Below, piece by piece: positions 29,169 to 37,892 of a stretch of 51,682 bases of DNA. Origin of the DNA: Clostridia bacterium (GTDB taxonomy: Bacteria; Bacillota; Clostridia; Oscillospirales; Acutalibacteraceae); contig JAFQEL010000039.1 of assembly GCA_017399065.1 (NCBI GenBank), positions 1-51,682 on the forward strand, written 5' to 3'. How positions within the stretch are numbered: position 1 is the stretch's first letter; the number at the start of each line of letters is the position of its first letter. A program made the position numbers and the translations under genes. The notes under the pieces were generated by a model. It was not told the DNA's origin. It searched no databases and saw only the letters and a program-made list of their open reading frames with translations.

Positions 29169-31739
29169 ATGAAAACGAAGTTTAGAAGATTATTGGCAGT
29201 AATTATGGTGATGATTATATTTGCAAGTCCATTAAGTGCAAGTATGATTCATTCGGATTCGAACGTTTCTTCGGCTAATCCACCAGATGATTATGAAATT
29301 ATATTTGAAGAAAGCAATGATTTTTCAATTGGTGTTATGTCAGAAGTATCAAACGCTGAAAATGATATTTTGCTCATTCAAGATAATTTACCATGGGATA
29401 GCAATGCAAATGAAACTGTCTTAAGAAGAATTGGAGCCAATTATGATAAAATTAGCTCCTCTAAATTATCGTCAATAGATTTAGGCTCGTATAAAGTAGC
29501 TATAATAGCTAATGATCAATCTGTATCGAGTTATGCTAATTACAAAAGTATCAGAGAGCAATTAGATTATTTTGTAAATATAGGTGGCGTTTTGATATTT
29601 GGAGCAGCCGATAATGGTTGGGCCAAAGGCTCTTTTGATTGGGAACTTCCCGGCGGTGTTAGAAAGCAAAATAAAAATGCTTATAATAATTATATATTTG
29701 ACTTTGACAATCCGATAGTAACAGGAGAATTATCTGATGGATTGTCATTGTCTGATTCAGATTTATCTTCTAACTACTGCTCACATACTGTTTTTATTGA
29801 AGATACATTGCCGGCGAATCATAATGTTATATTGCGCTCAAGCTCCGATAATTCACCAACTTTGGTAGAGTATCCTGTTGGAAATGGTTATGTGATAGCT
29901 TCTGGATTAACATGGGAGCATGCATATGTTTATGACTATGGCGAGTTTTCAAGAAAAGCCATGGATGATTTGTTCTTGTATGCTATAGAAAAGTCTAATA
30001 GCGATAGAAACATCGAAAAAATGCAAATATTTGAAGATAATAGCAGTTTTGAAAATTGTTCTAGTGATTTCTTTAAGGATTCAGAGAAACACAAATATTT
30101 AATTAGTGATAGTTACTTTAATAAATTATCTACATATTATGAAAACACATGGTTTGAAAATATTATTTCAACCATAGGTATAAAAAATCAGTTGCAAAAG
30201 GCACGTGAGTCACAATGGGGAGGATCATGTCACGGTATAAGCGTATCTATGGCTTTATCTCATATTGGAGAAATTGATATAAATAATTTTGACGATTATG
30301 CTGAAAATTATTTTGATTTTTCAAAGCCGAAAGATAATAACCGTTTAAGAGATTTAATAAATTATTATCAATTATCTCAATATTTGCAGATAATTGATGC
30401 AGGCTCAATCAGTGTATCGGTTTCTAATAATGACGAGTTAAAAAAAGAACTTAAAACTATTGTTGAATTAGCACAAGAAAGCGAGAAAAGTGGTTATCCG
30501 TTTTTGTTTTCGTTTGGTTGGAATTTTGGGTTTCTACTACCAAAAGATACTGCTGGACATACAATTGTGTGCGTAGGAGTAAAAGAAAAGGATGGATATT
30601 TTCGATTACAGTTTGTAGACCCTAATTCATTTAATGCATATATTTATGCAAGAGTTAGCAAAGATTATGATAGTATCGTTTTTGAGGATAAGTATAACAG
30701 TAACGAATATTATTCTTTCAAGTTAACATGGATTGGTCATGAGTTTTTAAGCAATTACTCGAAAATTGATATAGATGGAGCGGATAATTCACTTGTTTTG
30801 AATTCTCAAATACTATCAAATGGTTTTATCGATGATACATATAATGTTGATATTATTGTTTTTAATTCAAATTCTTCCTTTGAAATAATATCATCGAATG
30901 GGGCTTTTTTAAGATTTGACGATGCTGAATTAACTGGAGATATGGAAATATTAGAGGTTAGTTATTGTAATAAAGGGGATTCAGTAGATTATCAAGTTAT
31001 GGTAAATAGCAATTCTCAATATGAAATTACTCCTATAAGCGAATATATAGATTTGAGCATATACAATACTCAGGGTGCTTACACTGCTTTCGTTGGAAAA
31101 AACGCTGAGGAAATAAGTATTGATTTGAATTCGGGTGTTGAAGTAATAGGCAGTAGTATGGATTATCAAGCTTATTATGGTATGAGTGGCGAAAATACGC
31201 AAATGATTTCTATAACAGCAACTGATTCGAATCACATTAAAATGGATGAAAAACAAGAATATATACAAGTTAATGGCGATAACTTATATGACTGTGAAGT
31301 GAACGGTTATTATGAGAGCTTGGTATATCCTATAGTAGTAGATAATTCAGAATCTTTTATAATTAATAAAGATAATGAAATAGAATATGAGATAAGTTTT
31401 GTATATCCTGATGTTGATACATTGAATTATGGAGATATACTTGTTCTTCAAATAGATCGCACAGTATTGCCCTTAAACTCAAAACTTGTTTGGTATTCTG
31501 AGAGCGACGGAGTTACAATTCAAGAATTTGGTAATGGTGAGATGTGTTATGTTACATCGGATAAAAGTGGCGATGTTTCTATAACTATAAAAGCTGTTCA
31601 CGAAAACGGTGAGCCTGCACTTGATGTAGACGGTAACGAGATTTACAGCGAAATTACTCTTAAATCTAACGCAGGTTTCTTCTGGCGCATTATATCATTC
31701 TTCAAAAACCTGTTTGGTATTGACAGATACGTTTATTAA
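29169..31739 (+). CDS. Large secreted protein with papain/C39-like peptidase core and shared C-terminal module
   Basis: The 856-aa protein has a signal peptide (KFRRLLAVIMVMIIFASPLSASM). Residues ~65-275 resemble a class-I glutamine-amidotransferase-like fold (NDILLIQDN..., GGVLIFGAADNG, VGNGYVIASGLTWEHAY). Residues ~345-490 look like a cysteine peptidase: QWGGSCHGISVSMAL (Cys354), AGHTIVCVG (His464) and FVDPNS (Asp484/Asn486). Beta-rich linkers follow, then a C-terminal ~110-residue module shared with the next gene and ending in a FFKNLFGIDRYVY-type tail. The first ~2.4 kb uses AT-rich codons (TTA, AAT, AGA), while the last ~120 bases look like the neighbours, so a recombined or imported body is likely. 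Activity and target are unknown. Confidence 0.75.
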   Translation: MKTKFRRLLAVIMVMIIFASPLSASMIHSDSNVSSANPPDDYEIIFEESNDFSIGVMSEVSNAENDILLIQDNLPWDSNANETVLRRIGANYDKISSSKLSSIDLGSYKVAIIANDQSVSSYANYKSIREQLDYFVNIGGVLIFGAADNGWAKGSFDWELPGGVRKQNKNAYNNYIFDFDNPIVTGELSDGLSLSDSDLSSNYCSHTVFIEDTLPANHNVILRSSSDNSPTLVEYPVGNGYVIASGLTWEHAYVYDYGEFSRKAMDDLFLYAIEKSNSDRNIEKMQIFEDNSSFENCSSDFFKDSEKHKYLISDSYFNKLSTYYENTWFENIISTIGIKNQLQKARESQWGGSCHGISVSMALSHIGEIDINNFDDYAENYFDFSKPKDNNRLRDLINYYQLSQYLQIIDAGSISVSVSNNDELKKELKTIVELAQESEKSGYPFLFSFGWNFGFLLPKDTAGHTIVCVGVKEKDGYFRLQFVDPNSFNAYIYARVSKDYDSIVFEDKYNSNEYYSFKLTWIGHEFLSNYSKIDIDGADNSLVLNSQILSNGFIDDTYNVDIIVFNSNSSFEIISSNGAFLRFDDAELTGDMEILEVSYCNKGDSVDYQVMVNSNSQYEITPISEYIDLSIYNTQGAYTAFVGKNAEEISIDLNSGVEVIGSSMDYQAYYGMSGENTQMISITATDSNHIKMDEKQEYIQVNGDNLYDCEVNGYYESLVYPIVVDNSESFIINKDNEIEYEISFVYPDVDTLNYGDILVLQIDRTVLPLNSKLVWYSESDGVTIQEFGNGEMCYVTSDKSGDVSITIKAVHENGEPALDVDGNEIYSEITLKSNAGFFWRIISFFKNLFGIDRYVY

Positions 31740-31776
31740 ATCTGTTGAAATATAAAAAACAAAGGAGAAATTTAAA

Positions 31777-32625
31777 ATGTCAAAAAAATTCAAGCGTATT
31801 GTTTCATTGGTAATGGTAGCTGTTATGCTGCTGTGTTCGGGTGCTGTTGCAAGCGTAAGTGCATTTGAGGGCGATGTTTTAGAGTCAGGCTATTGCGGTA
31901 ATGACCTGGAGTATACCGTCTGGGTATCCGGTGAGCTTGAGATTTACGGCGAAGGCGATATGTGGGATTTCGATCACGATTACGATGATATTCCCTGGAA
32001 TGATTATTATGAACATATTACAAGCATATATGTTAGCGAAGGTGTAACAAGCATCGGTGACCACGCTTTCTGGTGGCTTGATGAGACTAATAAGCTTTAC
32101 CTGCCTTCGACACTTGAATATATCGGCGTATGTTCAATTGATTTTGATCCTGACGAATATTATATGGTTATCTTCAACGGAACAGAAGACGAATGGTGCG
32201 ATATTGCCTATTCAGACGGTGAATACGGCAGCGAGTGCTGTGATACATTTGATTTTGCCGCATTTGATCTTTATCTTAACGGCGAAGAGCCTTGGTTCTA
32301 TTTTGAAGGTCGAGATCCTGTTCCTGTAAAGTACGGTGACATTCTTGTTCTCAGTGTTTATTCCGAAACAGTTATTCCCGAGGGTGCTTCACTTTATTGG
32401 GAGGCTGAAGGCTACGGTGTTGAGATGGAATACAGCGAATCTGATGAGTGCTTCTATATCCGTGCAAACGATACAGGTTCTGTAGATATTTATATCGGTA
32501 TTCAGTACGAGGATGGAAGAGTAGATTACTTCGATTATATTACTGTTGAAACCCGCTCCAACTTCTTCCTTATGATTATTTCACTCTTTAAAGATCTGTT
32601 TGGTATCAACAGATACGTATATTAA
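31777..32625 (+). CDS. Secreted BspA-like leucine-rich-repeat protein with the shared C-terminal module
   Basis: The 282-aa protein has a signal peptide (FKRIVSLVMVAVMLLCSGAVASVSA). A short BspA/LRR_5-type region follows (GELEIYGEGDMWDFDHD...ITSIYVSEGVTSIGDHAFWWLDETNKLYLPSTLEYIGVCSID). The C-terminal ~100 residues (VKYGDILVLSVYSETVIPEGASLYWEAEGYG...) end in NFFLMIISLFKDLFGINRYVY. That module and tail match the end of the preceding protein. It is strongly acidic, starts after AAAGGAG, and is 37 bases from the previous gene, so the two are probably co-transcribed. An adhesin or surface display role is typical of BspA-like proteins but not shown. Confidence 0.8.
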   Translation: MSKKFKRIVSLVMVAVMLLCSGAVASVSAFEGDVLESGYCGNDLEYTVWVSGELEIYGEGDMWDFDHDYDDIPWNDYYEHITSIYVSEGVTSIGDHAFWWLDETNKLYLPSTLEYIGVCSIDFDPDEYYMVIFNGTEDEWCDIAYSDGEYGSECCDTFDFAAFDLYLNGEEPWFYFEGRDPVPVKYGDILVLSVYSETVIPEGASLYWEAEGYGVEMEYSESDECFYIRANDTGSVDIYIGIQYEDGRVDYFDYITVETRSNFFLMIISLFKDLFGINRYVY

Positions 32626-32641
32626 GTTATAAATAAACAAT

Positions 32642-32675
32642 CACACCGCCTGAGCTGAGAAGCACGGGCGGTGTG
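32642..32675. terminator. Bidirectional hairpin between the BspA-like gene and malQ
   Basis: CACACCGCC (32642-32650) pairs perfectly with GGCGGTGTG (32667-32675). T-rich flanks are modest on both strands. Confidence 0.75.
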
Positions 32676-32681
32676 TTTCAT

Positions 32682-34136
32682 TTATCGTCTGTAGAGGTAA
32701 TTAAGTCTCTGCCAACGTTTTTTATCAATTGAATTTAACTGGTCGGCTGTTACACGGTATTGCCAGTTGCCGTCAGCCTTGCCTGGAATGTTGAGGCGTG
32801 TGTCCGAGCCGTAGCCGAGCAGATCCTGAATCGGAAGTATAACGGTATCGGCGTGAGATGCAAATATTGTTTGGATAATACTCTGGTAGCCGTTGTTCCA
32901 GTCGGGCGAGGTATAGCCGCAGTATTCAAGCATACCTTTTCGTGTTTCATCCGATAGTTCCCAAACATAGCCGAGCAATGTATTGTTGTCGTGCGTACCT
33001 GTGTAGGCTATGCAGTTGTCAGTATAGTTATGCGGCTGATGAGGGTTGTCATTATCTGAAAGGAAACCGAATTGGAATACTCTCATACCGGGGAATCCGC
33101 TGTATTCGACAAGGTCAATAACTTCCTGTGTGATGTCGCCGAGGTCTTCTGCGATAATCAGCTTTTCGCCTGCGATTTCCTTTGTCATATCGACAAAGGC
33201 TTCACCGGGACCCTTTACCCACTTGCCGTTTTTAGCTGTGGTTGCGTTGCCGTCTACACTCCAGTAGCTTTCAATTCCTCTGAAATGGTCGATACGTACA
33301 GCGTCAAACATTGTCAGGTTGTGGCTGAGCCTTGCACGCCACCACTTGAAGCCATCAGCCTGCATCTTTTTCCAGTCATATATCGGGTTGCCCCAAAGCT
33401 GACCTTCTGCTGCAAAATAATCGGGCGGCACACCTGCAACGCAGGAGGGCTTGTTTTCTTTATCAAGCAGAAACTGCTCTTTGTTTGCCCATACGTCACA
33501 GCTGTCAAAAGACACATAAATCGGGATATCACCGATTATGCTGATGTCTTTGCTGTTGGCGTATTCTTTTATTTCTGCCCACTGTGTGAAGAACTGATAC
33601 TGAATGAATTTCCACATAAAGAGCACGTTTTCGTCAATTTCATCTGTATCCCACTCAGTCCAGGGCTTTTCGTTGTTTGCTTTTTTGAGTGCCATAAAGC
33701 GGCAGAACTGATCGAGATAAACGTTCTCATTGATGAATAATTCGATTTTTTCTTTGAGTGCTGTATCAACACGCTTTGACGCGTTCATAAGCACAGCAGT
33801 GCGTGTGTGGTAGAGCCTTACATATTCACAACTGTAAGGCGTTTGCTGACGGCAGGAATCAAGTTCTTCTTTGGTCAGGAGCCCCTGCTCGTTAAGTGTC
33901 GGCAAGTCAACAAAATATGGGTTGCCGCCGAAGGCAGAATAGGATTTGTAGGGTGAGTTGCACTCATCCACAAGGCAGAAGGGGAGCACCTGCCACATTG
34001 AAAATCCGCAGTCTGAAAGGAAATCGACAAATTGCTTTGCTTCTTTACCGTAGCTGCCGATTGAGTAATCGCCCGGCAGGGATGAAACGTGCATCAGCAC
34101 GCCGCTTTTTCTTTTCTTAATATTAATGATAATCAC
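32682..34136 (-). CDS. malQ: 4-alpha-glucanotransferase (GH77)
   Basis: The protein carries GH77 signatures. These are KRKSGVLMHVSSLPGDYSIGSYGKEAKQFVDFL, WQVLPFCLVDECNSPYKSYSAFGGNPYFVDL, IGDIPIYVSFDSCDVWANKEQF, FDAVRIDHFRGIESYW (nucleophile Asp in RIDHFRG), IAEDLGDITQEV, and AYTGTHDNNT. It transfers alpha-1,4-glucan segments in maltodextrin and glycogen use and is cytoplasmic. The start is unclear. The proposed GTG 34136 has no good ribosome site, and GGTGAT at that point may instead serve nearby ATT codons (34127 or 34121). A strong promoter at 34195-34223 rules out the longer open frame. Confidence 0.9.
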   Translation of the reverse strand: MIIINIKKRKSGVLMHVSSLPGDYSIGSYGKEAKQFVDFLSDCGFSMWQVLPFCLVDECNSPYKSYSAFGGNPYFVDLPTLNEQGLLTKEELDSCRQQTPYSCEYVRLYHTRTAVLMNASKRVDTALKEKIELFINENVYLDQFCRFMALKKANNEKPWTEWDTDEIDENVLFMWKFIQYQFFTQWAEIKEYANSKDISIIGDIPIYVSFDSCDVWANKEQFLLDKENKPSCVAGVPPDYFAAEGQLWGNPIYDWKKMQADGFKWWRARLSHNLTMFDAVRIDHFRGIESYWSVDGNATTAKNGKWVKGPGEAFVDMTKEIAGEKLIIAEDLGDITQEVIDLVEYSGFPGMRVFQFGFLSDNDNPHQPHNYTDNCIAYTGTHDNNTLLGYVWELSDETRKGMLEYCGYTSPDWNNGYQSIIQTIFASHADTVILPIQDLLGYGSDTRLNIPGKADGNWQYRVTADQLNSIDKKRWQRLNYLYRR

Positions 34137-34144
34137 CGCTTTGC

Positions 34145-34173
34145 TTGACAGTATTTTTATTTTTTGATAATAT
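34145..34173 (+). promoter_or_regulatory. Promoter of the flippase gene
   Basis: TTGACA (34145-34150) and TAATAT (34168-34173) have a 17-bp spacer, about 80 bases before the ATG. It faces the malQ promoter. Confidence 0.75.
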
Positions 34174-34194
34174 TTAATATCAGTAATGTATTTT

Positions 34195-34223
34195 ATTATA
34201 TATTGATAACTTTTAAAAATCAA
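34195..34223 (-). promoter_or_regulatory. Promoter of malQ
   Basis: On the minus strand, TTGATT (34218-34223) and TATAAT (34195-34200) have a 17-bp spacer. The start would be near 34188, within a few bases of the opposing promoter's start. Confidence 0.75.
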
Positions 34224-34253
34224 CTGTATTTTACTGTGGCAGAAAGGTAATTT

Positions 34254-35801
34254 ATGGCTAATAAAACAAGAAGCGATTATACTATGCTTAATATTGTTTC
34301 GGGTCTTGGCGGTTATATGGTAACTTTTGTGCTTGGCATAGTTTGCCGTATGGCTTTTACCCGTGTTTTCTCGGCGGAATATTTAGGTATCAACGGGCTT
34401 TTCGGAAACGTGCTTGGTATGCTGTCACTTGCTGAACTCGGTATCGGTTCTGCGATTGTTTATGCTCTTTATGCTCCGCTTGCAAAAAATGACAACGGGA
34501 AGATTGCAACGCTTGTCAGATTTTACGGTAAATGCTATCGTGTCATAGCGATTGTTGTGCTGGTGCTCGGTCTTGCATTGATTCCTTTTCTTAAGTTTAT
34601 TGTAAAAGAGCCGCCTGATATTAAAGAAAGCTATTACCTGATTTATCTGATAATGCTCTTCAATTCCGTTTCCGGCTATTTCTTTGCTTATCGCTCGTCT
34701 CTTCTTGTTGCGGCGCAGAAGAATTACCTTGTGACGCTTGTGAGCAATATTGTTATTATTGTTCAGAATGCAGTGCAGATTGCGGCTATATTCCTTTTTG
34801 AGAATTATATAGTTTATATGCTGATTGCTTCTGTTTGCGGTATGACTACCAATATTATTGCATCAGAAATTGCAAAGAAGCAGTATCCGTGTATAAAAGA
34901 AAAGCATCCTGCTCCGCTTGAGAAAGAAGAAAAAAGAAGTCTCATACGAAACGTGCGTGCGCTTACGATAAATAAAGTAGGCGGTCTGCTTGTAAACTCG
35001 ACGGATAATATCATAACGACTTTTTTTGACGGTCTTGCTACTACCGGTCTAGCGTCGAACTACACATTGCTTTCAAACAGCATAAATTCTTTGCTCAGGA
35101 TAGTTTTTAATTCACTCAATGCAAGCGTAGGTAATCACAATGCACTTGAGGATAATGAGCACAAATATTCTCTTTTCAAGTCCATTAACCTTGCTAATTT
35201 CTGGATTTTCGGTTGGGCGGCAATTGGTATTTTTGTCGTTTCGGGCGATGTAGTAAGTGTTATGTTCGGTGCTGAGTACGTAATGGATTTTAAAATTCCG
35301 CTCGTAATCGCTATCAATTTTTATATGGTCGGTATGCAGAATGCCGTCTGGACGTACTATAATACGCAGGGCCTTTTCCGCAGAGGCAGATATGTTTCTT
35401 TAATTACGGCAGTTATAAATATTGCTTTGTCAATACTGCTCGGTAAAGCTTGGGGACTTTTCGGTATACTGCTTGCTACGGCAATTTCAAGGCTTGTTAC
35501 AAACACGTGGTACAGCCCGTATGCAGTGTTCAGATACGGCTTCGGTATGTCGGTTAAACCGTATTTTATAAAATACGTATTTTATGCAGTTGTACTTACT
35601 GTAACGGGTGGCACTTGCTGGTTTGCCTGCTCGCTTGTAAATTTTATACCGATTGTCAATATGATAATCAAAGTTGTTATATGTAGCATAATACCAAATT
35701 TTGTGTTCTTCCTGCTGTTCTTCAGAACAAAAGAATTTGGTGTTCTTAAGTCCTTTGTAATAAGAGCATTAGGCAAGGTTAAAAAGTTGATAAGAAGATA
35801 A
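34254..35801 (+). CDS. Polysaccharide flippase, Wzx/MATE-like
   Basis: The 515-aa polytopic protein fits the oligosaccharide-lipid flippase (Wzx-type) family. It has an N-terminal TMLNIVSGLGGYMVTFVLGIVCRMAFTRVFSAEYLGINGLFGNVLGMLSLAELGIGSAIVYALY, a central loop ENYIVYMLIASVCGMTTNIIASEIAKKQYP, and repeated helix pairs to the C-terminus. It should move undecaprenyl-linked glycan units across the membrane. AGAAAGG precedes ATG 34254. It is monocistronic, so its partner glycan cluster cannot be named. The GT2 and lic-type loci in this window are candidates. Confidence 0.9.
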   Translation: MANKTRSDYTMLNIVSGLGGYMVTFVLGIVCRMAFTRVFSAEYLGINGLFGNVLGMLSLAELGIGSAIVYALYAPLAKNDNGKIATLVRFYGKCYRVIAIVVLVLGLALIPFLKFIVKEPPDIKESYYLIYLIMLFNSVSGYFFAYRSSLLVAAQKNYLVTLVSNIVIIVQNAVQIAAIFLFENYIVYMLIASVCGMTTNIIASEIAKKQYPCIKEKHPAPLEKEEKRSLIRNVRALTINKVGGLLVNSTDNIITTFFDGLATTGLASNYTLLSNSINSLLRIVFNSLNASVGNHNALEDNEHKYSLFKSINLANFWIFGWAAIGIFVVSGDVVSVMFGAEYVMDFKIPLVIAINFYMVGMQNAVWTYYNTQGLFRRGRYVSLITAVINIALSILLGKAWGLFGILLATAISRLVTNTWYSPYAVFRYGFGMSVKPYFIKYVFYAVVLTVTGGTCWFACSLVNFIPIVNMIIKVVICSIIPNFVFFLLFFRTKEFGVLKSFVIRALGKVKKLIRR

Positions 35802-35842
35802 AAAATCGCTGTGTATTGATTCAATACACAGCGTAATTTTTT
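35801..35842. terminator. Bidirectional terminator between the flippase gene and argD
   Basis: CGCTGTGTATTGA (35807-35819) pairs with TCAATACACAGCG (35821-35833), flanked by an A run and a T run. Confidence 0.93.
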
Positions 35843-37016
35843 ATTCTTCTATAGCTGACTTCAGCCTTTCAAGGCCGAGATCAATTTCTTCTCTTGTAAT
35901 ATTAAGAGGAGGAAGGAGACGGACAAGTGTCTTTGCTGTAAGGCAGATAATACCGTTATCAATACCTTTTTTGACAACGTCGGCACCTGTTTTGCCCTCA
36001 ACCTCAATACCAATCATCATACCCATACCGCGTATGGATTTGACGTTTTTGAAGGCTGAAACCTTTTCACGGATATATTCGCCGTTAGCTCTTACATTCT
36101 CGAGGAAAGCTTCGTTGTTGACCTTGTCGAGCACATAGCTTGCGCCTGCACATACAATCGGGTTGCCGCCGAAGGTTGAGCCGTGTGTGCCGGCACTCAT
36201 AACACCGCCGAGTGCTTCACTGCAAAGGCAGGCACCAATCGGAAGTCCGCCGCCAAGACCCTTTGCGAGTGTTACAACGTCAGGCTTGATACCGTAATTT
36301 TCGTGGGCAAGGAGCTTGCCTGTTCTGCCGATACCTGTTTGTACTTCGTCAATGATTACAAGCAGGTCTTTTTCTTTTGCAAGGGCACAGACCTCGTTAA
36401 CAAAATCTTTCTCGAGCGGAATAACGCCGCCCTCACCCTGAATCATTTCCATCATAACAGCGCAGGTCTTGTCGCTGATTGCTGCCTTGATCTGCTCAAT
36501 ATCCTTTTCGCAGTATACAAAGCCTGCGTTATAGGGGGCAAAGCAATCGGGGTGAAGTGCATCCTGGCCTGTGGCAGTGAGAGTGGACATTGTCCTGCCG
36601 TGGAATGAGCTGAGCAGAGTGATTATTTCGTATCTGCCCTCACCGTATTTGTCGAAGCTGTATTTGCGTGCGATTTTGATTGCGCACTCGTTAGCCTCTG
36701 CACCTGAGTTGCCGAGAAATACCTTTGAAAAGCCGGTTGCCTTTGTCAGCTTGTCGGTGAAAAGAGCAGTTGCGTCTGTGTAGTAAAGGTTGCTGATGTG
36801 GCTGAGCTTGTGAGCCTGAGACGAAACAGCATCTGCCCAGCCTTCATCTGCATAGCCGAGGCAGTTGACACCGATACCCGAAGTGAAATCGATATACTCT
36901 TTGCCGTCAAAGTCTGTTGCAACGGTACCCTTACCGCTTGCAATACCGAGGTCATAACGACCGTAGGTAGGCATTGCAGAGGAGTTGTTTATTTCTTTAA
37001 TCTGTTCAAAATTCAT
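35841..37016 (-). CDS. argD: Acetylornithine aminotransferase
   Basis: The 391-aa PLP enzyme (start ATG 37016, 9 bases after AAAGGAC) has the class-III aminotransferase core. This is SGIGVNCLGY, LGNSGAEANECAIKIAR, SFHGRTMSTLTATGQ, IIDEVQTGIGRTGKLLAHE, and TLAKGLGGGLPIGA with the PLP lysine Lys252. It converts N-acetylglutamate semialdehyde to N-acetylornithine. A TTG at 37025 directly abuts the ribosome site and is unlikely as start. It is the last gene of the arg run, 17 bases after argB. Confidence 0.94.
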   Translation of the reverse strand: MNFEQIKEINNSSAMPTYGRYDLGIASGKGTVATDFDGKEYIDFTSGIGVNCLGYADEGWADAVSSQAHKLSHISNLYYTDATALFTDKLTKATGFSKVFLGNSGAEANECAIKIARKYSFDKYGEGRYEIITLLSSFHGRTMSTLTATGQDALHPDCFAPYNAGFVYCEKDIEQIKAAISDKTCAVMMEMIQGEGGVIPLEKDFVNEVCALAKEKDLLVIIDEVQTGIGRTGKLLAHENYGIKPDVVTLAKGLGGGLPIGACLCSEALGGVMSAGTHGSTFGGNPIVCAGASYVLDKVNNEAFLENVRANGEYIREKVSAFKNVKSIRGMGMMIGIEVEGKTGADVVKKGIDNGIICLTAKTLVRLLPPLNITREEIDLGLERLKSAIEE

Positions 37017-37033
37017 TTTATTCAAGTCCTTTA

Positions 37034-37882
37034 TTATCTGAACATTGTGCCGATACCTGCATCGGTCAGAAGCTCAATGAGAATGGAGTGTTCGATTCTG
37101 CCGTCCATAATAATTGCATGCTTGACACCACGTCTGACAGCTTCTACACAGCAGTCAACCTTGGGTATCATACCGCCCTTGATGACATTCTGCATCTTGA
37201 GTGCGGGCACTTCGCTGACGTTGAGCTCTTTGATAAGTGTGCTCTCATCATCTTTATCACGGAGCAGACCTGTGATATCTGTCATAAGTATCAGGTTTTC
37301 TGCACCAAGTACTGCCGCAATGCGTGATGCCGCGAGGTCAGCGTTTACATTGTATGTGTGGTCGCCGCCTGCAACGGAAGAAATAACGGGAATGTATCCG
37401 CTGTTGAGCACATCAAGTACGGGCTGAATGTTGATATCGGTGATATCGCCAACATAGCCGATATCCTTCTCACGGTGCTTTACAGCCTTTATCATACCGC
37501 CGTCAATACCGCAAAGTCCGATAGCCTTGCCGCCCTTCTGCTCAAGCAGTGCGACAAGGTCTTTGTTTACCTTGCCTGCAAGCACCATCTGGACTATTTC
37601 CATAGTTTCTTCATCTGTGTAACGCAGACCGTCAACAAACTTGCTCTCTTTATTGATTTTCTTAAGCATATCGTTGATTTCGGGGCCGCCGCCGTGAACA
37701 AGCACAACTTTGATACCTACAAGTGAGAGGAGGACAATATCCTCCATAACAGCCTGCTTGAGGTCTTCGTTAATCATTGCGTTGCCGCCGTACTTGATTA
37801 CGACGATTTTGTTGTAATATTTCTGGATGTAGGGGAGAGCCTGCACCAGAATCTGTGAACGGTCAAAATTTGAAACTTCCAT
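37034..37882 (-). CDS. argB: Acetylglutamate kinase
   Basis: The 282-aa protein shows the NAGK features: IVVIKYGGNAMINEDLK, VVLVHGGGPEINDMLKKI, VDGLRYTDEETMEIVQMVLAGKVNKDLVALL and a C-terminal IIDGRIEHSILIELLTDAGIGTMF-type end (here IMDGRIEH). It phosphorylates N-acetylglutamate, the usual feedback point for arginine. It lies 10 bases after argJ and 17 before argD. AAGAGGT precedes ATG 37882. Confidence 0.96.
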   Translation of the reverse strand: MEVSNFDRSQILVQALPYIQKYYNKIVVIKYGGNAMINEDLKQAVMEDIVLLSLVGIKVVLVHGGGPEINDMLKKINKESKFVDGLRYTDEETMEIVQMVLAGKVNKDLVALLEQKGGKAIGLCGIDGGMIKAVKHREKDIGYVGDITDINIQPVLDVLNSGYIPVISSVAGGDHTYNVNADLAASRIAAVLGAENLILMTDITGLLRDKDDESTLIKELNVSEVPALKMQNVIKGGMIPKVDCCVEAVRRGVKHAIIMDGRIEHSILIELLTDAGIGTMFR

Positions 37883-37892
37883 TTGTTACCTC

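Noticed and set aside
34137-34223. N-terminal extension of malQ to TTG 34223
   Set aside because: The stretch contains a TTGATT-N17-TATAAT promoter and lacks a ribosome site, so it is not coding.
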